A stretch of 64,000 nt of DNA from contig NZ_JAVJSQ010000026.1 in NCBI RefSeq assembly GCF_040219335.1, positions 124,001 through 188,000 of the forward strand. The letters run 5' to 3'. Positions 17,722 to 28,173 of this stretch are shown piece by piece. The notes beneath the pieces are model-generated. The model searched no databases. It had not been told where the DNA came from and saw nothing but the letters and a program-made list of their open reading frames with translations. The translations under genes were made by a program, and so were the position numbers. Origin of the DNA: Gimesia sp. GTDB taxonomy: Bacteria; Planctomycetota; Planctomycetia; Planctomycetales; Planctomycetaceae. The first letter of the stretch is position 1. Every line of letters begins with the position of its first letter.

Positions 17722-17906
17722 AAAATACTGCCTGATGGGAGTCAGAACACAAAGTCCCTGCGAAATAAATAGTATGCTCCAGTATTACATACCTCAAACG
17801 AGCTGCAAGACTGAATGCTCTGATCGGAGGGGAATTGAAGATTGAATGGCTCAGCCACACGGATGAGACTAGCTCTACCAGCCTGTCATTAGGGCTGCAC
17901 GTAATC

Positions 17907-17912
17907 TATAAT
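17907..17912 (+). promoter_or_regulatory. Candidate -10 box (TATAAT) for the esterase gene
   Basis: A consensus TATAAT within TCTATAATTTAA lies about 60 bases before the start at 17973. No good -35 box is seen 16-18 bases upstream, so this is tentative. Confidence 0.3.
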
Positions 17913-17972
17913 TTAACCTCGACAGACATCCCCCAGCTTCTCACTGAGACAACAATCATTTGAGGTTTCGAT

Positions 17973-18836
17973 ATGCCACACTTGCAATTTTCTCTCCCCC
18001 TGCTGCTTCTATTCCTGGTTATCTGTGGAACCCGCCCTGCTCCAGCGCAGGAGAGCGCGTCGAAATATAAGACGCTTGCCGATATTTCTTATCGGACTGA
18101 AGCAGACACCGCGCAGGATGACTACATGCGTGAACGCTGTAAACTTGACCTGTACTATCCCACGACGATTAAGAACTTTCCCACGGTGGTCTGGTTTCAT
18201 GGGGGTGGCTTGAAAGGGGGCGGAAAGCAGATTCCCAAAGCGCTGCGGGATCAGGGGATTTCCGTTGTGGGTGTCAACTATCGATTGTTCCCGAAAGCAA
18301 AGAAGCCAGCGTACCTCGAAGATGCGGCAGCAGCGGTTGCCTGGACCTTTGAGAATATCGAGAAGTATGGCGGTGATCCAAACCTGATTTTCGTTGCCGG
18401 ACATTCTGCGGGCGGTTACCTGACCAGTATGCTCGGACTCGATCGCCGCTGGCTGGCGACACATGAGATTGATGCTAATCAAATCGCGGGACTGATCCCT
18501 TACAGCGGACACTGCATCACCCACATGACAGTCCGGGAAGAGATGGGCATCGGCCGCGACCAGCCTGTCATTGATGACATGGCACCATTGTACCATGCCC
18601 GCAAAGATGCGCCTCCGATCCTGTTAATCACAGGAGACCGGGAACTGGAATTTCCGACACGTTATGAAGAAAACGCTTATCTCAACAGCCTGATGAAGGT
18701 CGTCGGCCACAAAGAGACTCAGCTGTTTGAACTGGATGGTTTCACACATGGCACAATGGTGGAGCCCGGTCATCTACTCGCGTTGAAAGAGATCAGGCGC
18801 ATCGTCAAGGCACGCAAACAGGACACAGTACGGTAA
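17973..18836 (+). CDS. Secreted alpha/beta-hydrolase (esterase/lipase, HSL/BD-FAE-like)
   Basis: A signal peptide (LLLLFLVICGTRPAPAQ) is followed by an esterase domain. The oxyanion motif HGGG is at residues 76-79 and the nucleophile elbow GHSAG at 143-147 (S145). The acid is likely in ITGDREL and the histidine in GFTHGTMV near the C-terminus. Length is 287 residues. Such enzymes remove acyl groups from small esters or polysaccharide side chains, which fits the sulfatases nearby. GAGG precedes the start. It converges with the P-type ATPase gene, separated by only 4 bases. Confidence 0.85.
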   Translation: MPHLQFSLPLLLLFLVICGTRPAPAQESASKYKTLADISYRTEADTAQDDYMRERCKLDLYYPTTIKNFPTVVWFHGGGLKGGGKQIPKALRDQGISVVGVNYRLFPKAKKPAYLEDAAAAVAWTFENIEKYGGDPNLIFVAGHSAGGYLTSMLGLDRRWLATHEIDANQIAGLIPYSGHCITHMTVREEMGIGRDQPVIDDMAPLYHARKDAPPILLITGDRELEFPTRYEENAYLNSLMKVVGHKETQLFELDGFTHGTMVEPGHLLALKEIRRIVKARKQDTVR

Positions 18837-18840
18837 TAAA

Positions 18841-21240
18841 TCAGCGTTGGGCACGCAGTCGGAGTGCGTTACTGATCACGGAGATCGAACTGAAACTCAT
18901 CGCGGCGGCCGCAATCATCGGACTGAGTAGTGCGTGGATGCCAAAGAAGGGAACCAGGATCCCTGCGGCAATCGGAATGCCAAGCGCATTGTAGCCGAAG
19001 GCGAAGAGCAGGTTCTGATGGATGTTCCGCATCACGAGCCGACTCAGGTCGATGGCATCAACGACGCCTCTTAGATCTCCTTTCACCAGGGTCACCTCGG
19101 CACTTTCGATGGCGACATCGGTACCGGTTCCCATCGCAATCCCCACATCGGCTTCCGCGAGCGCCGGTGCATCGTTGATGCCGTCCCCGGCCATCGCAAC
19201 TTTATGTCCATTCTCGCGCAGGTCTTTGATCTTTTCATACTTGTCCTGCGGTTTGACGCCGGCTTCGACATCGTCGATATTCAATTGTCGGGCGACTGCC
19301 CGGGCGGTCTTCTCGTTGTCACCGGTGACCATCACAATCGAAAGCCCGAGTTCGTGCAGCTTGCGAATCGCCGGCTCGGTGGTTTCCTTTATCGGGTCCG
19401 AGACGGAAAGAAAGCCGGCAAATGCACCAGCAATGGCGACAAAGATAATCCCCTGCCCCTGCTCACGGAGCTCGTTCGCCTGCGACATCAACGCGTCATC
19501 AATGCTTATGGAATTGTCTTCCAGCATCGCAGCACTCCCGATCAACACAGGCTTCCCCTGGACGCTCCCTTTCACGCCGGCTCCCGTTACGGAATCGAAA
19601 TCCTGAACTTCATCGAGCTGAATCTCCCGCTCTTTCGCAGCCTGCACGACGGCCTGCGAAAGAGGATGTTCGCTATGCTGTTCCACGGCGGCGGACCACT
19701 TTAACAACTCATCTTCGCTCAGATCTCCCGCGGACACACATTGAGTCAGGCGGGGCTGGCCTTCGGTGAGTGTGCCTGTTTTATCGACCACAATGGTGTC
19801 GACTTTCTGAAGTGTCTCCAGAACCTCTGCGTTTTTGATCAGAATCCCCTGCTTTGCTCCTCGGCCGACGCCTACCATGATCGACATCGGTGTGGCCAAC
19901 CCCAGTGCACACGGACAGGCGATGATCAATACAGCTACGGCGTTGATGAGCGCATAGGCCAGCCTGGGTTCAGGTCCCAGCCAGCTCCAAAGCAGAAAGG
20001 TAATTACGGCAGTGCCCAACACGACCGGTACGAAGACCGCAGCGACGGAATCAACGACCCGTTGAATGGGAGCCCGACTGCGCTGCGCAGTGGAGACCAT
20101 CTGAATGATCTGTGAGAGCAGAGTTTCCCCGCCCACTTTTTCGGCTTTCATCAGAAAGGATCCAGTCTGGTTCACCGTTCCCCCGATGACATCGGCCCCC
20201 TGCTCCTTCGAGACGGGAACCGGTTCGCCAGTAATCATTGATTCATCGATCAGGCTCTTACCTTCTTCGACGACGCCATCCACGGGCACCTTTTCGCCGG
20301 GACGCACACGAAGCAGATTTCCCGCTTCGACTTCTTCCAGGGGGATATCCCGTTCCTCACCATCAACGATCAGATGCGCGGTGGGAGGTGCGAGAGCCAG
20401 CAGTTCCCGGATTGCGGAATTTGTGCGTTTCCGTGCCCGCAGTTCCAGCATCTGTCCCAGCAGTACGAGAACAGTAATCACTACGGTCGCCTCGAAGTAC
20501 AATTCGACCGAGCCATTTTGTCGAAACGACTCGGGAAAGACCCCCGGCGCCAGTAACGCGATCACACTGTAAATGTAAGCGGTGCCCGTTCCGATGCCGA
20601 TGAGCGTGAACATATTCAGGTTCATGCTCACAATCGATTTGTAAGCCCGCTGATAAAGGGGCCAGCCGGCCCAGAACACGACCGGGGTACTGAGCAGAAA
20701 CTGGATCCAGCCTGACGCTTCCTCAGAAATCCAATCGTGAACGGGAACGCCCAGCATGGGGAGCATGGCCAGCAGAAAGACGGGAAGCCCCAGGATCAGT
20801 CCACCCCAGAAGCGACGGGACATCAGCTCGTACTCGGCAACCTCTTCAGCTGAGTCTTCCTGTTGCGGCATGATCGGCTCCAGATCCATGCCACAGATGG
20901 GGCAACTGCCTGGCCCTTCCTGTTCAATCTCCGGGTGCATGGGACAGGAATAGATCGTTCCAGCCGGAACCTCTGCAGGGGCTTTCTGATGCTGCCCGTG
21001 ATGCTGATGTCCGCCGTCGCCGTGCTCTTCATGATGACAACAGCCTGATTTCTGCGCAGGTTCGGAATGCTGCTCGTGGTGGCACTCCTCTTTTGCGGGA
21101 GCATCTGCATGTTGATGTTGAGCCAGAAATTTATCACGGCAGCCCTGGCTGCAGAAGTACCAGGTCTGGTCGTCCACGGTCGCGTTGAGAGCAGTCGATT
21201 CGTCGACCTGCATGTGACAAATCGGATCAGTGGCCGTCAT
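18841..21240 (-). CDS. Copper-type heavy-metal P1B-ATPase with compound metal-binding N-terminus
   Basis: A 799-residue heavy-metal exporter. The N-terminus combines a YHS-like domain (DPICHMQV to CSQGC, residues 5-35), a His/Cys-rich stretch (about 42-85) and a second metal-binding module ([23 protein letters not shown], in two parts, about 97-119). The ion-pathway motif CPC is at 442-444, the phosphorylation site DKTGT at 486-490 and the HP motif at 525-526; the ATP-binding GDGINDAP block is intact. CPC plus these N-terminal modules points to copper or silver export. A 2TM protein gene lies 29 bases upstream of its start on the same strand. Confidence 0.92.
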   Translation of the reverse strand: MTATDPICHMQVDESTALNATVDDQTWYFCSQGCRDKFLAQHQHADAPAKEECHHEQHSEPAQKSGCCHHEEHGDGGHQHHGQHQKAPAEVPAGTIYSCPMHPEIEQEGPGSCPICGMDLEPIMPQQEDSAEEVAEYELMSRRFWGGLILGLPVFLLAMLPMLGVPVHDWISEEASGWIQFLLSTPVVFWAGWPLYQRAYKSIVSMNLNMFTLIGIGTGTAYIYSVIALLAPGVFPESFRQNGSVELYFEATVVITVLVLLGQMLELRARKRTNSAIRELLALAPPTAHLIVDGEERDIPLEEVEAGNLLRVRPGEKVPVDGVVEEGKSLIDESMITGEPVPVSKEQGADVIGGTVNQTGSFLMKAEKVGGETLLSQIIQMVSTAQRSRAPIQRVVDSVAAVFVPVVLGTAVITFLLWSWLGPEPRLAYALINAVAVLIIACPCALGLATPMSIMVGVGRGAKQGILIKNAEVLETLQKVDTIVVDKTGTLTEGQPRLTQCVSAGDLSEDELLKWSAAVEQHSEHPLSQAVVQAAKEREIQLDEVQDFDSVTGAGVKGSVQGKPVLIGSAAMLEDNSISIDDALMSQANELREQGQGIIFVAIAGAFAGFLSVSDPIKETTEPAIRKLHELGLSIVMVTGDNEKTARAVARQLNIDDVEAGVKPQDKYEKIKDLRENGHKVAMAGDGINDAPALAEADVGIAMGTGTDVAIESAEVTLVKGDLRGVVDAIDLSRLVMRNIHQNLLFAFGYNALGIPIAAGILVPFFGIHALLSPMIAAAAMSFSSISVISNALRLRAQR

Positions 21241-21269
21241 TAAATACCTGCTTTCTGTGACTGCTTACC

Positions 21270-21542
21270 TCATTGTTTGAGTCGGGCCTGTTCTTTCTGA
21301 ATCATCTTCTCTTTCAAGCTTGTTGAGCCGGCAGGTCCAAACACCTTGAAGGCATGAAATACCAGACCGATCCCCCAGCCTCCCAGAGGCCAGATAAACC
21401 AGTAGTTGTCGGGAGAGCGAATCAGGTTCAAGGTGATCAGGCCAGCATTCACGAGGACGTAGACTCCGGCATGAATCGCGAACCCCATTTTCTTCTCGAC
21501 CCGTTCCTTCGCCAGTTGGTAATTTTCATCTTGTTCAGACAT
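21270..21542 (-). CDS. Small 2TM-domain membrane protein
   Basis: A 90-residue protein: an amphipathic start (YQLAKERVEKKMGF), two transmembrane helices (FAIHAGVYVLVNAGLITLNL and FIWPLGGWGIGLVFHAF) and a charged tail. The pattern fits the 2TM domain family (PF13239-like), in which the first helix often carries a histidine as here. The frame is open to 21647, but ATG 21542 has GGAGAAGAATC directly before it. It probably forms an operon with the P-type ATPase 29 bases downstream. Function is unknown. Confidence 0.75.
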   Translation of the reverse strand: MSEQDENYQLAKERVEKKMGFAIHAGVYVLVNAGLITLNLIRSPDNYWFIWPLGGWGIGLVFHAFKVFGPAGSTSLKEKMIQKEQARLKQ

Positions 21543-21726
21543 GATTCTTCTCCTGTCAGTCTCTGAATTTATACCGCAGTCTGTCGTAAAAAAACAGCTC
21601 GGATCAGGGGCGGTATCCCTGCACCTGTTTTGAAATGCAAGTCCCATGCCAACCCGAAGCTGTCCCGATTACGTTGATACAAAAGCCTTACGCGAACAGA
21701 ATTTTGGAAAACCACCTACACCCAAT

Positions 21727-21771
21727 AAAAAACGGTTGCTGAACCGCCAGAATGCAGGCTCAGCAACCGTT
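21727..21771 (-). terminator. Intrinsic terminator of the thioredoxin-NHL gene
   Basis: A perfect 12-bp stem (21731-21742 with 21760-21771) closes a 17-base loop and is followed on the minus strand by TTTTATT. It lies 29 bases past the stop codon. Confidence 0.8.
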
Positions 21772-21799
21772 ATCAGTCGACACTTAAAATTGCAGATCT

Positions 21800-23893
21800 T
21801 TAATCCTGAGAGAGATCCAGCGAGAGACTGATCTGGCTGTTTTTCGCTGCCTGCTGTATCTGCAGCGGAAGCTTCCACTGCGTCGAATGCTGTTTGCATA
21901 AGCCCCCTACGCCATCGCGACAGTAGCCGAAGCGCAGATTCAGTAGATAAGCCCCAGAGGCAGCATCCAGCGCCGGAAGTTCCAGAACCAGTTGATCTCC
22001 TTTGACGGTCCCCTTCCCTGTAGCGACTGTTTCTCCGGATGCATCTGCCGCTTTCAAGGAAAACTTAATAGGGGCCAAAGGCGAAAGCTTATAGTCTGTG
22101 GGGAGTTTGGGAGTGACCGTCACCTTGATGGGCTTTCCTGCCGCAACGGTTTGTGCGGAAGCGTTCAACGCAGCTGCCGATGTCGCCGCAAAGCTGTCTC
22201 CAGAAGTCTTCGGTAATTCCGGAGGCGTCAGTCCCTGCACTTTGAATTCACTGACCTGATCATTATCGAGATTGACAACACAGATCCGGTGATTATTGGT
22301 ATCTGCAACGAACAGACGGTTTCCGACTTTGGCCAGGCCTGACGGTTCAGAAAATTCGGCAGGCTTCAGACTATTGCCATCTTTGCCGGTTCCCAGAAAT
22401 GTTTTGACTTCGTTCGTTTTGAGGTCGATGGTTTTCAATTTGTGATTGTAAGTATCTGCGATAAACAAGCGACCGTTATCGAACAGAACTCCGAGGGGAT
22501 GCTGCAGACGGGCCTTATCGCCGATGCCATCCTTGTCCCCGAACTCAAACAGGGAACGACCGCGTTCCAGGTCGGAAGTTCCGGCGATGGTACTGACGGT
22601 TCCCTGCTTAGTGTCAACTTTGCGGACTGCAGAGCCTTCACTGTCGACGACATAGAAGATGTCTCCATCAACGGCGATGCCTGATGTCTGTGCAAAAGCG
22701 GACGTATCGAGGGGGCCGTTGGTGATATCTTCTCGCCCTGAGCCGGCGTAGACGCCGATTTCATCTGAGCCGAGTTTGTGCGACCAGATCTGATGCGGGC
22801 CTGCCATACAGATATAGAGCGTGCCATCAATCTCGGCCAGTGCCCAGGGACTGTTGAGCGCGGTCGTGCGCAGTTTACCACCGGGCGTGCGGGTACGGGC
22901 CTGTTCCCCGGTGCCCGCCAGAGTCGATACCTGTTTTTGATCGAGATCAATTTTGCGAATCAGGTGATTTTCAGTATCGGCCACATAGAGAGTATTGCCG
23001 ACCAGGGCCATGCCTTGCGGATGATCAAAGGCAGCGGTTTTATAATCACCGTCTTTATTGCCGATCTGGCCGGAGCCGATCACATCCAGCAGTTTCCCGT
23101 CGAGGGAAGAAACGACAATGCGGTTGTGATTACTGTCTGAGATGAAGAGTCTGTTGTGCGCTTCGTCAGCCAGCAGTTTGCCTGGAAATTTGAGAGGCGT
23201 TGGTTTCAGCTTGGTCGATTCCAGTTCGAAGTGCACGGGAGTTTCATCGAGCGTTCCCTTGGCACGGTGGTAGGCTATGACCTGCTCCAGAACTTTGTCG
23301 AGCAGTTCGCGATTACCTTCTCCTGAAATATGACCGCAGTAATTACCTTCCGGATCGATGAGTACCATCGAAGGCCAGGCACGCACGCCATACTTGCGCC
23401 AGACGGTCATATTGGAATCATTGATCACAGGATGCTTGATTTCATAACGCTGGATGGCCCGGCGGATGTTATCGGTCTCTTTTTCGTTATCGAATTTTGC
23501 AGAATGACAGCCGATAACGACCAGTTCGTTCGGATATTTCTTTTCCAGGTAAGCCAGATCGGGCAGAACGTGCATGCAGTTGATGCAGCAGTAGGTCCAG
23601 AAGTCGATGAGAACGACTTTTCCCCGCAGGTCCTTAAGAGTGATCTCACCCGAAGTATTTAACCATTCGGTCCCACCATCGAGGCTGGGTGCCGGCGGAC
23701 GATTCGGGAACGGATTTTTCATTACCGGCCCGGACTCTGTATCTGTTTTTTCTTCTGTCTGCTTTTTGGCTGGTGCGGGCGACTTCTCATCTGCGTGGAC
23801 TGCCGACAATCCTGATCCGCAGACAGTCATCCATGCTACAAGAAGTACGGTGAGGAGGTAGAGTTGTTTCAGAAAAGCCTGCTTTCCCGGCAT
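21800..23893 (-). CDS. Secreted thioredoxin-NHL repeat protein (NHLRC2-like)
   Basis: A 697-residue exported protein. After a signal peptide comes a thioredoxin-like domain (about residues 60-215) with the redox site YCCINCMH (CxxC at C103/C106) and the cis-Pro segment VRAWPSMVLI. An NHL beta-propeller follows (about 230-545; repeats such as FDHPQGMALVGNTLYVADTE), then a beta-sandwich tail. The same thioredoxin-NHL order occurs in NHLRC2. A periplasmic thiol-disulfide role coupled to a binding propeller is inferred. AGGAG precedes the ATG. It sits as a single gene with its own terminator. Confidence 0.88.
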   Translation of the reverse strand: MPGKQAFLKQLYLLTVLLVAWMTVCGSGLSAVHADEKSPAPAKKQTEEKTDTESGPVMKNPFPNRPPAPSLDGGTEWLNTSGEITLKDLRGKVVLIDFWTYCCINCMHVLPDLAYLEKKYPNELVVIGCHSAKFDNEKETDNIRRAIQRYEIKHPVINDSNMTVWRKYGVRAWPSMVLIDPEGNYCGHISGEGNRELLDKVLEQVIAYHRAKGTLDETPVHFELESTKLKPTPLKFPGKLLADEAHNRLFISDSNHNRIVVSSLDGKLLDVIGSGQIGNKDGDYKTAAFDHPQGMALVGNTLYVADTENHLIRKIDLDQKQVSTLAGTGEQARTRTPGGKLRTTALNSPWALAEIDGTLYICMAGPHQIWSHKLGSDEIGVYAGSGREDITNGPLDTSAFAQTSGIAVDGDIFYVVDSEGSAVRKVDTKQGTVSTIAGTSDLERGRSLFEFGDKDGIGDKARLQHPLGVLFDNGRLFIADTYNHKLKTIDLKTNEVKTFLGTGKDGNSLKPAEFSEPSGLAKVGNRLFVADTNNHRICVVNLDNDQVSEFKVQGLTPPELPKTSGDSFAATSAAALNASAQTVAAGKPIKVTVTPKLPTDYKLSPLAPIKFSLKAADASGETVATGKGTVKGDQLVLELPALDAASGAYLLNLRFGYCRDGVGGLCKQHSTQWKLPLQIQQAAKNSQISLSLDLSQD

Positions 23894-24094
23894 GCCTGAT
23901 TCTCCTGTTTAGGTTGGCGTCTATGAGGTGGGTCTATCAATTCTGATGTCAGCTTGCGCGAGGCGCACGCTCTTATTGTAGAGCCCCAGACAGGGAGGGG
24001 AACAGCCCAGCTCACAAATTTCACGGACCAATCCAGATTCACTTATTGATCATAACCCACTGACACGGATTATGTTGCGACCACGACGATCGAA

Positions 24095-25435
24095 TTACTC
24101 ATGACGGAGTGCTTCGATCGGATCGAGTTTGGCAGCAGAGATCGCGGGGTAAATTCCGGAGAGAATTCCGATAGTCACCGAGATACCAAAGGCAACCGGC
24201 AGACTCCAGAAGGCGATCTGTGGCTGCAGGTCGAAGAACATGCGGCCCACATCCGAACCTGCAGTGCCGCCTTCCATCACGAAGTTCTGCACGAACCACT
24301 GGATGCCCAGAAAGGTGACGGGGGTCAGCAGACCAAACGCGACGCCAATGAGACCGCCTGATCCTGCGAGTACGATCGTCTCGGTGAGGAACTGTTCGAT
24401 GATGTCCCGTTGACGGGCCCCCAAGGCGCGGCGGACACCAATTTCACGGGTGCGTTCGGTCACGGTGGCCAGCATGATATTCATAATACCGATGCCGCCC
24501 ACCACCAGACTGATGGCGGCAATGGACCCGAGCACGACGTTAAAAATCATACGAATCTGTTCTGCCTGTTTGAGCAGTTCCAGTGGCACGACAACCGCAT
24601 AATCTTTATTGCGGGGATGTGACTGCTCCAGCGTTTCCCGAATCGCCTGCGCGGTGGGGAGTACTGTGTCTTTGTCACTGACACGCAGGGTGATCTGATT
24701 CAATTCGATATGCTCGGCCGTCATACTGCCTGCCTGCCGTTTGATATCGAGGTCACCTTCACGCGCCTGCAGGGTTTTGATAGGGATGTAGACGTCTTTG
24801 TTATAGTCCTGTCCAGAGAGGCTGCCTCCGATAGCAGCAGAAGCGGTACGGTCTTTCGTCACTCCCACAACGGTGTAGAACATGGGTCCGATGCGAATCG
24901 ATTTCCCCAGCGGGTTTTCATACTTAAAGAGTTTGTTGGCGACTTCGTTGGCAACCACTGCGACGTTGAGCAGTTTATTCTGATCGCTGGCAGTCAGAAA
25001 ACGGCCTGCAGCCAGATCGAGATGATTCATCCCCATGTACTCAGCGGTGCAACCCACGACGCGGGCATTCATGGCTTCTTTGAGGAAACGCACTTCACGA
25101 TCGACTTCACGGATGGGAGCCGCGTTGACAATCGTGGGTAGAGTTTCGGTCAGGATTTTGTAATCAGAGCGTAACAGGCCATATTGTAGAACACGGGCGC
25201 TGCTGGATGTCTGTGCGACTTCGTCCGGCGGTTTGATACTGCGAACGATGACGTTGGTTGCCCCCAGTTCAAGTACCTGTTTCTGCGCCTGGGCACTGGC
25301 ACCTTCTCCAATGGCCAGCATGGCGATCACAGAGAAGACGCCGAACACAATCCCCAGCATAGTCAGGCCGGACCGCAGCTTATGCAGCAGCAGGCTTTTC
25401 ATAGCAAGTCTGACAATGCGAATGATACGGGTCAT
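24095..25435 (-). CDS. MacB-like ABC transporter permease
   Basis: A 446-residue FtsX/MacB-type permease: one N-terminal membrane helix ([22 protein letters not shown]), a large periplasmic MacB core domain (about residues 45-270) and three C-terminal helices. The conserved segment [29 protein letters not shown] precedes the last helices (quoted in part: [10 protein letters not shown] and [14 protein letters not shown]). It is the last gene of the efflux operon, 45 bases after the ATPase. Together with the adaptor and the TolC-like protein it would form a MacAB-TolC-type tripartite pump with the ATPase on a separate chain. Confidence 0.92.
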   Translation of the reverse strand: MTRIIRIVRLAMKSLLLHKLRSGLTMLGIVFGVFSVIAMLAIGEGASAQAQKQVLELGATNVIVRSIKPPDEVAQTSSSARVLQYGLLRSDYKILTETLPTIVNAAPIREVDREVRFLKEAMNARVVGCTAEYMGMNHLDLAAGRFLTASDQNKLLNVAVVANEVANKLFKYENPLGKSIRIGPMFYTVVGVTKDRTASAAIGGSLSGQDYNKDVYIPIKTLQAREGDLDIKRQAGSMTAEHIELNQITLRVSDKDTVLPTAQAIRETLEQSHPRNKDYAVVVPLELLKQAEQIRMIFNVVLGSIAAISLVVGGIGIMNIMLATVTERTREIGVRRALGARQRDIIEQFLTETIVLAGSGGLIGVAFGLLTPVTFLGIQWFVQNFVMEGGTAGSDVGRMFFDLQPQIAFWSLPVAFGISVTIGILSGIYPAISAAKLDPIEALRHE

Positions 25436-25480
25436 GCGAGCGGCCTGAAGTAATTGGAAACGAGGTCGAAGGTAAGGGGT

Positions 25481-26194
25481 TTAATGCTTGGAGAATGAGG
25501 GTTCCTGAATGGTCTCACTTTCAATGAGACCATCCTTCATCATGATCTGCCGTTTGGCCTGTCTGGCGACTGTGGGCTCGTGAGTCACCATAATAATGGT
25601 ACGTCCCTGGCCATTCAGATTATGGAGAATATCCATAATTTCCTCTTCAGTGGCGGAATCCAGGTTACCCGTGGGTTCGTCAGCGAGAATAATCTGCGGG
25701 TCATTGACAAGTGCCCGGGCAATTGAGACACGCTGCTGCTGCCCCCCGGAAAGCTGGAACGGTCGGTGATCGAGTCGATCTCCCAGCCCGACCATGCGAG
25801 CGAGTTCAGTACACCACTCGCGTTCTTCACGTCCGATGGCGGGATAACCGGCCCGGTAGAGCAGGGGGACTTCAATATTTTCCAGCACCGTATACTGAGC
25901 AATCAGGTTGAACGACTGGAAGATGAAGCCGATCATGTCGTTGCGCATCAGTGAGAGTTCATCGTCGTCCAGAGTGGAGACATCGCGTCCACCCAGGAAG
26001 TACTGTCCGCTGGTAGGGCGGTCGAGTGCACCAAGCAGGTTGAGCAGCGTACTTTTGCCACTCCCCGAGGATCCCATGATGGCGACGAAGTCACCTTCGG
26101 GAAAATCGGTCGAGACTCCTCTCAACGCTTTCACCACCACGGAGCCCAGATCATAAAACTTGGTGAGGTCGACAACTTGAGCAGCCAGCCTCAT
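25481..26194 (-). CDS. ABC transporter ATP-binding protein (MacB/LolD type)
   Basis: A 237-residue ATPase with a complete nucleotide-binding domain: Walker [13 protein letters not shown]-loop in FIFQSFNLI, signature [15 protein letters not shown], Walker [13 protein letters not shown] and the switch His in MVTHEPTVA. Its start codon overlaps the adaptor's stop by 4 bases (26191-26194), indicating translational coupling. It powers the permease encoded next. The family includes LolD and the MacB ATPase domain; the operon context favours the efflux role. Confidence 0.95.
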   Translation of the reverse strand: MRLAAQVVDLTKFYDLGSVVVKALRGVSTDFPEGDFVAIMGSSGSGKSTLLNLLGALDRPTSGQYFLGGRDVSTLDDDELSLMRNDMIGFIFQSFNLIAQYTVLENIEVPLLYRAGYPAIGREEREWCTELARMVGLGDRLDHRPFQLSGGQQQRVSIARALVNDPQIILADEPTGNLDSATEEEIMDILHNLNGQGRTIIMVTHEPTVARQAKRQIMMKDGLIESETIQEPSFSKH

Positions 26195-28173
26195 GATCGC
26201 TGATCTCCCCCGGGTCGAGGTCCACCCGCTCCGCCACCACCAGAGGGGGGACGCAGCTTGCTGATCTCGCCGGCATCAAGGAAACCATCCTTGTTGGTAT
26301 CAAGTGAGTCAAAGCGTTCCTTGAGACGATCAGGGGCTTCCTCTTTAGAGACTTTTCCGTCCGAGTCTTTGTCGAAGCGTTGCAGGAAACCACCGCTGGC
26401 TGCCGCACCGCCGGCGGGTTTCTTGCCGGCGCCTGCTGATTTTCCAGCAGCAGAACCTTTCCCGGCTCCGGCTGCTGCAGCGTCTGTAGCGGCACCTTCT
26501 TTCTGTGCCTTCTTCTTATCCATCGCCAGCTTTTCTTCGAGTTCGATCAACTCATCTGCGAAGTGGGTTCGCGGATTGAGAATGACTTCCTCTCCGGCTT
26601 CTACACCGTCCTTCACTTCAATCATGGTATCGCTGGCCTGGCCGATCAGAAGCTCACGGCGGACAGGTTTGTCACCGGGGGTCAGGACGAAGATGTAACG
26701 CTGATCGCCAATCGTGATGACCGACTGGACGGGAACCTGCAGCACGTTATCCCGCTCTTCGATGCGGATTTCGATTTCTGCAGTGAGGCCCGGTTTGAGT
26801 TTGGAAATGTCGGCACCATTGGGAACGATTTTAATGGTGGCCTTGTATTCTTTGAGGTCGGGACGCATCCAGTTGGAGGAGATCGGCACGGAAGAGACCT
26901 GATCCACAGTGCCTGCATAACGTTGTTCTGGGAAGGCATCCACGCGGATATCGACATCCTGGCCCTCTTCGATCATGCTGATCTTCGATTCGTGAATCCG
27001 GGCATCGACTTTCATTTTGGAGAAGTCGGGCAGTTGAATGATTGCCTGACGCTCGCGGACTTCCGTCCCTTCTTCGATGACGTCTTCACCGCTACCGCGG
27101 CGGCCACTGTTCTGATTCGCGTAAACAACCTGACCGTTCTGAGGCGCGATCATTTTGCAGGCCTCAATCTGTTCGCGAATGCGGTCCAGTTCACTGCGTT
27201 CGACTTCATAAGTCAGCTGACTGGCTTTGAGCCGGGCATCGAACTGGGCCAGTGTGGCGATTCCCTGGCGTTTCACACGTTCCAGGTTCAGTTTCTTTTC
27301 ATCAACATCTGCGACCAGCTCTTTTTCTTTCCGCCGCTGAACATAATCTTTTTCCACTTTGAGATCTTCTTTGGCGATTTCCAGATCGATCTCGGCTTTA
27401 ACGACGGTAATGCGGTCGGCTTCGACATCGTTCTGATTTTTATAGCCTTTCTTGGCAATCCGTTTCGAGAACTCAAAGTTCTCCTCGGCCCGCTGCAGAT
27501 CTTCACGAGCCTTGGTGACAGCACCTTCTTTGACATTCAGATCGCGCTGTGATTCGCCCTTCTGGAACTTCTCCAGATCGAGTTTGGCCAGATCGAGAGC
27601 CAGCTGGGCTGCAGAGGCATCACTTTCATTTTGAGTTTTCTGGATAGCGACATTTTCTTCAGCCTGTTTGAGTTCGGCCTCGGCCTGTGTCACCTGGATT
27701 TGCTGCTGCTTTTCCTTATCGACCAGCGCGGAGGAGTCGAGTTCGCAGACCAGTTCGCCGGCTTTGACCATGGTTCCTTCCGGAACAATACTGATGATGG
27801 TTGTGAAGCCTTTGACTTTGCTGGACAGGGTCACGTTATTCAGACTGTCGAGTTGTCCGCGTTCCGTAACCGACACACGGAATGCACCGCGTGTCGCCTG
27901 GTCTGTAATATATGTGGTGTTCTTTTTCTGTCCGCTGGAGAAGGCAGAGAACAGTGGCGTGCGGACTGCAGGTACCAGAAGTACTACAGCTGCCATGATC
28001 AGAATTGCCAGGAGGAAAAGCGTTCCCTTGTTAGGGAGCCTGCGCTGTCGTTTTGTTTTCTGTGGAGAGTGCATTGAGTTCTGCTGCTGGTCGGAAGACG
28101 ACTGGTTGGATGTCTTCTGTTCCAGTGAGTCCTGTTGAGTCTGTTGGTTCTGGGGGGAGTTGGCGGTGCTCAT
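26191..28173 (-). CDS. Membrane-fusion (HlyD/MacA-like) adaptor with C-terminal EF-hands
   Basis: A 660-residue adaptor. A Gln/Ser-rich cytoplasmic N-terminus precedes one membrane helix (LFLLAILIMAAVVLLVPAV). Then come a lipoyl half-motif, a long coiled coil (about residues 150-340), a beta-barrel (about 400-460) and a membrane-proximal domain. An Ala/Gly/Lys-rich linker follows, then two EF-hand-like loops, DKDSDGKVSKEE and DTNKDGFLDAGE, and a Pro/Gly tail. EF-hands are not part of standard MacA. The N-terminus overlaps the upstream gene by 143 bases if the first ATG is used; ATG 28074 would cut the overlap to 44 bases. Neither start has a clear Shine-Dalgarno sequence. Confidence 0.88.
   Translation of the reverse strand: MSTANSPQNQQTQQDSLEQKTSNQSSSDQQQNSMHSPQKTKRQRRLPNKGTLFLLAILIMAAVVLLVPAVRTPLFSAFSSGQKKNTTYITDQATRGAFRVSVTERGQLDSLNNVTLSSKVKGFTTIISIVPEGTMVKAGELVCELDSSALVDKEKQQQIQVTQAEAELKQAEENVAIQKTQNESDASAAQLALDLAKLDLEKFQKGESQRDLNVKEGAVTKAREDLQRAEENFEFSKRIAKKGYKNQNDVEADRITVVKAEIDLEIAKEDLKVEKDYVQRRKEKELVADVDEKKLNLERVKRQGIATLAQFDARLKASQLTYEVERSELDRIREQIEACKMIAPQNGQVVYANQNSGRRGSGEDVIEEGTEVRERQAIIQLPDFSKMKVDARIHESKISMIEEGQDVDIRVDAFPEQRYAGTVDQVSSVPISSNWMRPDLKEYKATIKIVPNGADISKLKPGLTAEIEIRIEERDNVLQVPVQSVITIGDQRYIFVLTPGDKPVRRELLIGQASDTMIEVKDGVEAGEEVILNPRTHFADELIELEEKLAMDKKKAQKEGAATDAAAAGAGKGSAAGKSAGAGKKPAGGAAASGGFLQRFDKDSDGKVSKEEAPDRLKERFDSLDTNKDGFLDAGEISKLRPPSGGGGAGGPRPGGDQRS

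Noticed and set aside
26563-27552. 329-residue open frame on the plus strand
   Set aside because: Antisense to the efflux adaptor's coiled coil; Phe/Asp-rich composition arises from the complementary Glu/Lys codons.
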